Origin: Thermomonas paludicola
Lineage (GTDB): Bacteria > Pseudomonadota > Gammaproteobacteria > Xanthomonadales > Xanthomonadaceae
Assembly: GCF_024498955.1 (NCBI RefSeq)
Contig: NZ_CP093311.1
Coordinates: 930,001 to 994,000 of the forward strand
DNA: 64,000 bases
Direction: 5' to 3'
In this document: positions 59,928-64,000 of the stretch, piece by piece
Position numbering within the stretch: position 1 is the first letter of the stretch
Layout: each line of letters starts with the position of its first letter
Notes under the pieces: generated by a model
What the model was told of the DNA's origin: nothing
The model's input: the letters and a program-made list of their open reading frames with translations, nothing else
Databases searched by the model: none
Made by a program: the position numbers and the translations under genes

Positions 59928-62882
59928 ATGAACCGGTTTTCAAACGAACCACGGCGGCTGGCCTTTGGCGCCTTGCCTTGCGCCATCGCGCTGGCCTTGG
60001 CGGCCTGTGGGGGTGGGGGTGGCGCGGTGCGCTCATCGCCGCCCCCGTCCCTGCCCACAAGTGGGACGGGATTGGGCTTCACCCCGACGGTTGCCAATGA
60101 CAGCAGCCTGACGGTCAACCCGCCCGCGATTCCCACCCGGGGGGCGCCGATCACCTTTTCCAGCCCCAACCTCAACAAGCATCTGACCCTGATCAACGCG
60201 ATGGGCGCGCTGGGCGCTGGGCTGAAGGGGCAGGGCGTGACCATCGGCTTTGTCGATTCGGGCGTCAACCGAAACCATCCGGCATTGAGTGGGCGGGTGG
60301 GCAGCAGCTTCATCCACGTCAGCTCCCCGCCGAACGATCTGAGCGTGGATGACAAGGTGGGCCACGGCACCACCGTTGCATCGCTGGCGGCGGGGCGTCC
60401 GGTGGTCGGCAATTACCTCAACTCGGACGGCAGCAATTCGGGCAGCACCGGGACATGGGGTGGCGGCGTTGCCCAGGATGCCAATGTGGCGTCATCGCGG
60501 ATCATTGCCGATGCCCGCCCGGTCGATGACGGGTCGGGTGCAGGCAACGAAATCCATGCCGGCGAAGGCTATGGCGATTACTTCAAGGCGATCAACACCG
60601 AGCTGGCGGATGCCGGCGCCAAGGTGATCAACAATTCCTGGGGCGGGCTGTATTGGGCCGACCCGGCGCTGACGGTGGAACTTGCCACGGCCTGGAAGGA
60701 CTTCGTGGTCAATCGCGGCGGCATCGTGGTGTTTGCCAACGGCAACAGCGGCGCGGATTCGCGCTACGTCGGCAACCCGTCCGACAATGCGCGCCTGCCC
60801 ACGCTGGCCAACGACGCCCAGCTGGAGAAGGGCTGGTTGACCGTCGGCGCGCTGGATCCCGACAACCCCACCCAGCTCACCTCGTATTCGCAGCAGTGCG
60901 GCACCGCCATGAACTATTGCCTGGTCGCCCCCGGCAACGTGGTGTACATCGACCCGAAGGCGACGTCGCAAGCCACCAGTGGCCTGTACCAGGGCGGGGG
61001 CACGTCGTATGCGGCGCCGCTGGTGTCGGGCGCCGTGGCGGTGGTGTGGTCGGCGTTCCCGTACATGAACAACGACCAGGTGCGGCAGCTGGTGCTGGGC
61101 GGCGCCAAGGATCTTGGTGCCGCAGGCGTGGACCCGGTGTTTGGCTGGGGCCTGCTGGACGTCACCCGGGCGGCGAACGGGCCGAGCAACTTCGCCTGGG
61201 GCGATTTTTCGGTGTCGTTCAGCGGCAACTCGTTCTGGCGCAACCCGATCATTGGCAGCGGCGGCCTGGTCAAGAACGGCAGCGGCACCTTGACCCTGGT
61301 CGAGGCGGGCAAGTTCACCGGCACTACCCAGGTCAACGCTGGCGGGCTGGATGTGCGCAAGGGACTGCAATCGAATCTTGGCATCGCCAATGGCGCCACG
61401 GTCTGGGCCAGCGGCCTGTTTGGCGGCAATGTCAGCAACAGTGGCAGGTTCCTGAGCGGGGCAAGCACGCCGGCCAGCATCGCCGGCAATTACCTGCAGG
61501 CATCCACCGGCAACCTGGGCGTCTGGCTGGGCAGCACGCTGCGGGTGACGGGCAGCGCCAGCATTGACGGCGCCGTGTCCATTCTCGGCGTGAGGACCGG
61601 CTACACCACCGTTGCCAAGGAGACCCTGCTGAATGCCACGGGTGGCGTGAACGGCACCTTCAGCGTGCTGAAGGCGGCGCCGAATGTGTTCCTCGACGCG
61701 GCGCTGGCGTATGACCCGAACAATGTCTTCCTCAACATCAATCGCATCGATGTGTCGAAGGCAGTGGCTGGCCTGGGCCTGGATGGCGTCAGCGTTGCCT
61801 CGGCGGCGCGGGTGGAATCGGCGATGCAGGCCATCGACGCCCAGCTGGGCGGCGCCGCGCCGGGCGGGATTGGCGCCAGCTTCATCGACGCCGCCGGCGC
61901 CCTGCAGCAGTCGGCCAGTCTCGCCAATGCCGATGCCTCGCTGCGCAGCCTGTCCGGCGAGTTGCACGCGGCGTCGTCGGCGTTGACGTTTGATGCCATC
62001 GATGCGGGTCGGCGCGCGCTGGCGGGCCGCGTCGATACGCTGGCTTCCGTGCCGCAGGCGTCGGGTGGCTGGTATCGCGACCTCGCCAGCAGCGGCACGC
62101 TGGCGCAGGCTGGCTACGACAGCGTGGGCATGGATGCCAGCGGCGAGATGTTCGGCAACGATTGGCGGATTGGCCGCAATGCGGTCATGGGGTTCGCGAT
62201 GAACCGGCTCGACCAATCCAGCTGGTTGGGGCAGCTGGGCGACCGCAGTCGCGGTCACCAGCGCGAAGTGCAGCTGTACGCCGCAGCGTGGCATGGCCCG
62301 TGGCAGGGGCAGGTGCAGCTCAGCTCGGGCGCGTTCCAGCGGCAGATGCAGCGCAACCTGCTGTTGGGAACCTTGCAGGAGGCGGTGGCCACGCAGTTGT
62401 CGGGGAATTACGTCGGCGCATTCGGTGAAATCGGCCGCCGCTTCAACGCTGGCAGCGTGGCGCTGACGCCGTACCTTGGCGCGCAGTACCTGCGCATTGC
62501 CAATGACGGGTTTTCCGAAGGCAGCGCGAGCGGGTTTGGGCTGCGCGCGAATGCGTGGGATGCCAGCCGCTGGCAGGCGGTGGCCGGCGTGCGCGCGGTG
62601 CGCGGCTGGCGCCTGGGAGGCATGGACCTGCGCGCCGATGCGCGTGCCGAATGGCAGCAGGCGCTGGCAGCCAACGGTTTCGCGTTCGACGCCAGCTATG
62701 CGGGGTTGGAGCAGTGGGCGCCGCTGCAGGGAATCGCCGTCGCACAGCGCAGCCAGCTGTTTGGCCTGGGTCTGTCGGCGCTGTGGGGTGAGCGGGCGCT
62801 GTTCCGATTCGACCTCAGCCGTCGCAGCAGCCCGGTGGGCAGCAGCGGCATGGCTGCGCTGCAGGCGCAGTATCGGTTCTGA
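59928..62882 (+). CDS. Subtilisin-type autotransporter serine protease with a lipobox
   Basis: This 984-residue secreted protease has an N-terminal lipoprotein-type signal (PCAIALALAAC, Cys27) followed by Gly-rich sequence. The S8 catalytic triad is visible: Asp110 (GFVDSGVNRNHP), His146 (GHGTTVASLAAG) and Ser360 (GGGTSYAAPLVSG). Passenger repeats with an autotransporter-associated strand (NGSGTLTLVEAGKFTG) follow. A C-terminal autotransporter barrel (about 720-984) ends QAQYRF with the terminal Phe. I chose ATG 59928 because GGGGAG lies nine bases upstream; ATG 59922 is an alternative. The closest known plan is NalP/SphB1-type lipidated autotransporters. Confidence 0.92.
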   Translation: MNRFSNEPRRLAFGALPCAIALALAACGGGGGAVRSSPPPSLPTSGTGLGFTPTVANDSSLTVNPPAIPTRGAPITFSSPNLNKHLTLINAMGALGAGLKGQGVTIGFVDSGVNRNHPALSGRVGSSFIHVSSPPNDLSVDDKVGHGTTVASLAAGRPVVGNYLNSDGSNSGSTGTWGGGVAQDANVASSRIIADARPVDDGSGAGNEIHAGEGYGDYFKAINTELADAGAKVINNSWGGLYWADPALTVELATAWKDFVVNRGGIVVFANGNSGADSRYVGNPSDNARLPTLANDAQLEKGWLTVGALDPDNPTQLTSYSQQCGTAMNYCLVAPGNVVYIDPKATSQATSGLYQGGGTSYAAPLVSGAVAVVWSAFPYMNNDQVRQLVLGGAKDLGAAGVDPVFGWGLLDVTRAANGPSNFAWGDFSVSFSGNSFWRNPIIGSGGLVKNGSGTLTLVEAGKFTGTTQVNAGGLDVRKGLQSNLGIANGATVWASGLFGGNVSNSGRFLSGASTPASIAGNYLQASTGNLGVWLGSTLRVTGSASIDGAVSILGVRTGYTTVAKETLLNATGGVNGTFSVLKAAPNVFLDAALAYDPNNVFLNINRIDVSKAVAGLGLDGVSVASAARVESAMQAIDAQLGGAAPGGIGASFIDAAGALQQSASLANADASLRSLSGELHAASSALTFDAIDAGRRALAGRVDTLASVPQASGGWYRDLASSGTLAQAGYDSVGMDASGEMFGNDWRIGRNAVMGFAMNRLDQSSWLGQLGDRSRGHQREVQLYAAAWHGPWQGQVQLSSGAFQRQMQRNLLLGTLQEAVATQLSGNYVGAFGEIGRRFNAGSVALTPYLGAQYLRIANDGFSEGSASGFGLRANAWDASRWQAVAGVRAVRGWRLGGMDLRADARAEWQQALAANGFAFDASYAGLEQWAPLQGIAVAQRSQLFGLGLSALWGERALFRFDLSRRSSPVGSSGMAALQAQYRF

Positions 62883-62894
62883 TGATGTGCGTGC

Positions 62895-62924
62895 CCGTCA
62901 TTCCGGCGAAGACCGGAATGACGG
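62895..62924. terminator. 12-bp palindrome between convergent genes
   Basis: CCGTCATTCCGG / CCGGAATGACGG with a six-base loop, a perfect stem between the autotransporter and the convergent acyl-CoA dehydrogenase. There is no U-run. The sequence is of a type seen as a dispersed palindrome in many proteobacteria (recalled), so it may be a repeat element that acts as a terminator. Confidence 0.55.
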
Positions 62925-62933
62925 CTTGCATGC

Positions 62934-64000
62934 TCAGTGGTTGCCGGCGAACAGCTCGCGGCCGATCAGCATGCGGCGGATCTCGTTGGTGCCGGCGCCG
63001 ATCGCGTACAGCTTGGCGTCGCGCAGGATCCGCCCGGTGGCGAATTCGTTGATGTAGCCGTTGCCACCGAGCGACTGGATGGCTTCCAGCGCCACCTGCA
63101 CCGCCGCCTCGGAGGCATGCAGCAGGCAGGCGGCGGCGTCGATGCGGCTCTTGTGGCCGGCGTCGTAGTCGCGTGCCACCTGGTAGGCAAAGGCGCGGCT
63201 GGACTGCAGCGCCGTGTACATGTCGGCGATCTTGGCCTGCATCAGCTCGAAGGTGCCGATGGCCTGGCCGAACTGGCGACGCTCGCGCACGTAGGGCAGG
63301 GCGATGTCCAGCGCCGCCTGCATCAGCCCGATGGGGCCGCCGGACAGCACCAGGCGTTCGGTGTTCAGGCCGCTCATCAGCACCTTGACGCCGTTGTTGA
63401 CTTCGCCCAGCACGTTCTCCTGCGGGATCTCGCAGTTCTCGAACACCAGCTCGCAGGTGTTGCTGCCGCGCATGCCGAGCTTGTCCAGCTTCTGCGCGGT
63501 GGAGAAGCCCTTCATGCCCTTCTCGACAATGAAGGCGGTCATGCACTTGCTGCCCAGCTCGCGGCTGGCGGTGCGCATGTAGACGATCAGCACGTCGGCT
63601 TCGGGGCCGTTGGTGATCCACATCTTGTTGCCGTTGGCCACCCACGCGCCGTTCTTCAGCTCGGCGCGGCAGCTCATCGAGCCGACCACGTCGGAACCGG
63701 CGCCCGGTTCGCTCATCGCCAACGCGCCCTTGAATTCGCCGCTGCACAGCTTGGGCAGGTATTTCTCCCGCTGCGCATCGTTGCCGTTGGCATACAGGTT
63801 GTTGACGCAGAGATTGGAATGCGCGCCGTAGGACAGGCCGATGGCGCCCGAGGCGCGGCTGATTTCCTCCATCGCCACCAGGTGGGCCAGGTAGCCCAGT
63901 CCGCTGCCGCCGTACTCGCCCGGAACGGTCATGCCCAGCAGGCCCATCTCGCCCAGCATCGGCCACAGCTCCTGCGGGAACCAGTTGTCCTCGTCGGCCT
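62934..64000 (-). CDS. Isovaleryl-CoA dehydrogenase, C-terminal part (5' end outside the window)
   Basis: The frame is open to the window edge, with about 355 codons visible; an internal Met at 63959 is not the start. It is an FAD acyl-CoA dehydrogenase of leucine breakdown. [20 protein letters not shown] contacts FAD. The catalytic Glu is in [13 protein letters not shown], the position used by isovaleryl-CoA dehydrogenase, while the C-terminal [11 protein letters not shown] has Gly where other acyl-CoA dehydrogenases place Glu. This combination supports the isovaleryl specificity. [10 protein letters not shown] and [17 protein letters not shown] are typical. Confidence 0.92.
   Translation of the reverse strand, partial: ADEDNWFPQELWPMLGEMGLLGMTVPGEYGGSGLGYLAHLVAMEEISRASGAIGLSYGAHSNLCVNNLYANGNDAQREKYLPKLCSGEFKGALAMSEPGAGSDVVGSMSCRAELKNGAWVANGNKMWITNGPEADVLIVYMRTASRELGSKCMTAFIVEKGMKGFSTAQKLDKLGMRGSNTCELVFENCEIPQENVLGEVNNGVKVLMSGLNTERLVLSGGPIGLMQAALDIALPYVRERRQFGQAIGTFELMQAKIADMYTALQSSRAFAYQVARDYDAGHKSRIDAAACLLHASEAAVQVALEAIQSLGGNGYINEFATGRILRDAKLYAIGAGTNEIRRMLIGRELFAGNH

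Overview
This window looks like chromosomal DNA from a gamma-proteobacterium of the family Xanthomonadaceae/Lysobacteraceae. The GC content is high, and the lexA operator TTAGTAGTATTACTACTAA is of the Xanthomonas type. Gene blocks such as cinA/pncC-lexA-recA-recX ... alaS-csrA, nnrED-tsaE-amidase-mutL, metG-rnfB and a FimT-PilV-PilW-PilX-PilY1-PilE cluster are arranged as in that family. A quinol-type nitric oxide reductase, NnrS, a DnrO-like protein and an Fnr-type regulator suggest a denitrifying or NO-detoxifying relative such as Thermomonas or Lysobacter. The genus is an inference; no 16S gene is present. I see no prophage, intact insertion sequence or CRISPR array.

Layout. 1-2292: end of nadA, nadB, a secreted His-rich DnrO-like protein. 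2346-10739 (minus): a low-oxygen/nitric-oxide block of hemN, Fnr-type regulator, norZ, nnrS, sirB-like gene and PLP decarboxylase, with Fnr-type boxes upstream of hemN, norZ and nnrS. 10804-14835 (minus): thiopurine methyltransferase, parC, queG. 14874-22154 (plus): nnrED, tsaE, N-acetylmuramoyl-L-alanine amidase, mutL, DUF1684 lipoprotein, TraB/GumN protein. 22179-25409 (minus): soluble RnfB, metG, DUF2147 protein. 25551-30153: TPR-sulfotransferase convergent with a TonB-dependent receptor. 30468-32046: apbC/mrp and dcd. 32093-35112 (minus): DUF885 lipoprotein, HIT protein, dienelactone-hydrolase-like protein. 35295-36626: rimO. 36752-43341: type IV pilus minor pilin and tip-adhesin operon. 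43525-46122: a second TonB-dependent receptor. 46162-49042: pncC, lexA, recA, recX. 49127-53235 (minus): DUF3999 and DUF2339 membrane proteins. 53482-56749: alaS, csrA, tRNA-Ser(GCT), tRNA-Arg(ACG). 56796-57624: decayed sequence. 57625-58434 (minus): two Ala-rich lipoproteins. 58557-59732 (minus): acetyl-CoA acetyltransferase. 59928-62882: subtilisin-type autotransporter. 62934-64000 (minus): isovaleryl-CoA dehydrogenase, cut by the window edge.

How the parts work together. The Fnr-type protein keeps the four Cys of an oxygen-labile [4Fe-4S] cluster and the E-xx-SR recognition helix that reads TTGAT half-sites. Such sites lie in front of hemN (anaerobic haem synthesis), norZ (NO reduction) and nnrS (NO tolerance), so this is probably a local oxygen/NO regulon.

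The main unexpected observations are these. (1) Several genes (queG, mutL, parC, lexA, hemN, nnrS) have a -10-like hexamer or an Fnr box placed so that transcription would begin at or next to the start codon, which predicts leaderless mRNAs. (2) Two different extragenic-type palindromic repeats sit in frame inside the metG linker. (3) PilY1 carries what looks like a PPC domain inserted in its von Willebrand A region. (4) Two small Ala-rich lipoproteins end in Lys-Lys, reminiscent of Lpp-like peptidoglycan tethers. I did not find an obviously new multi-gene defence or biosynthetic system.
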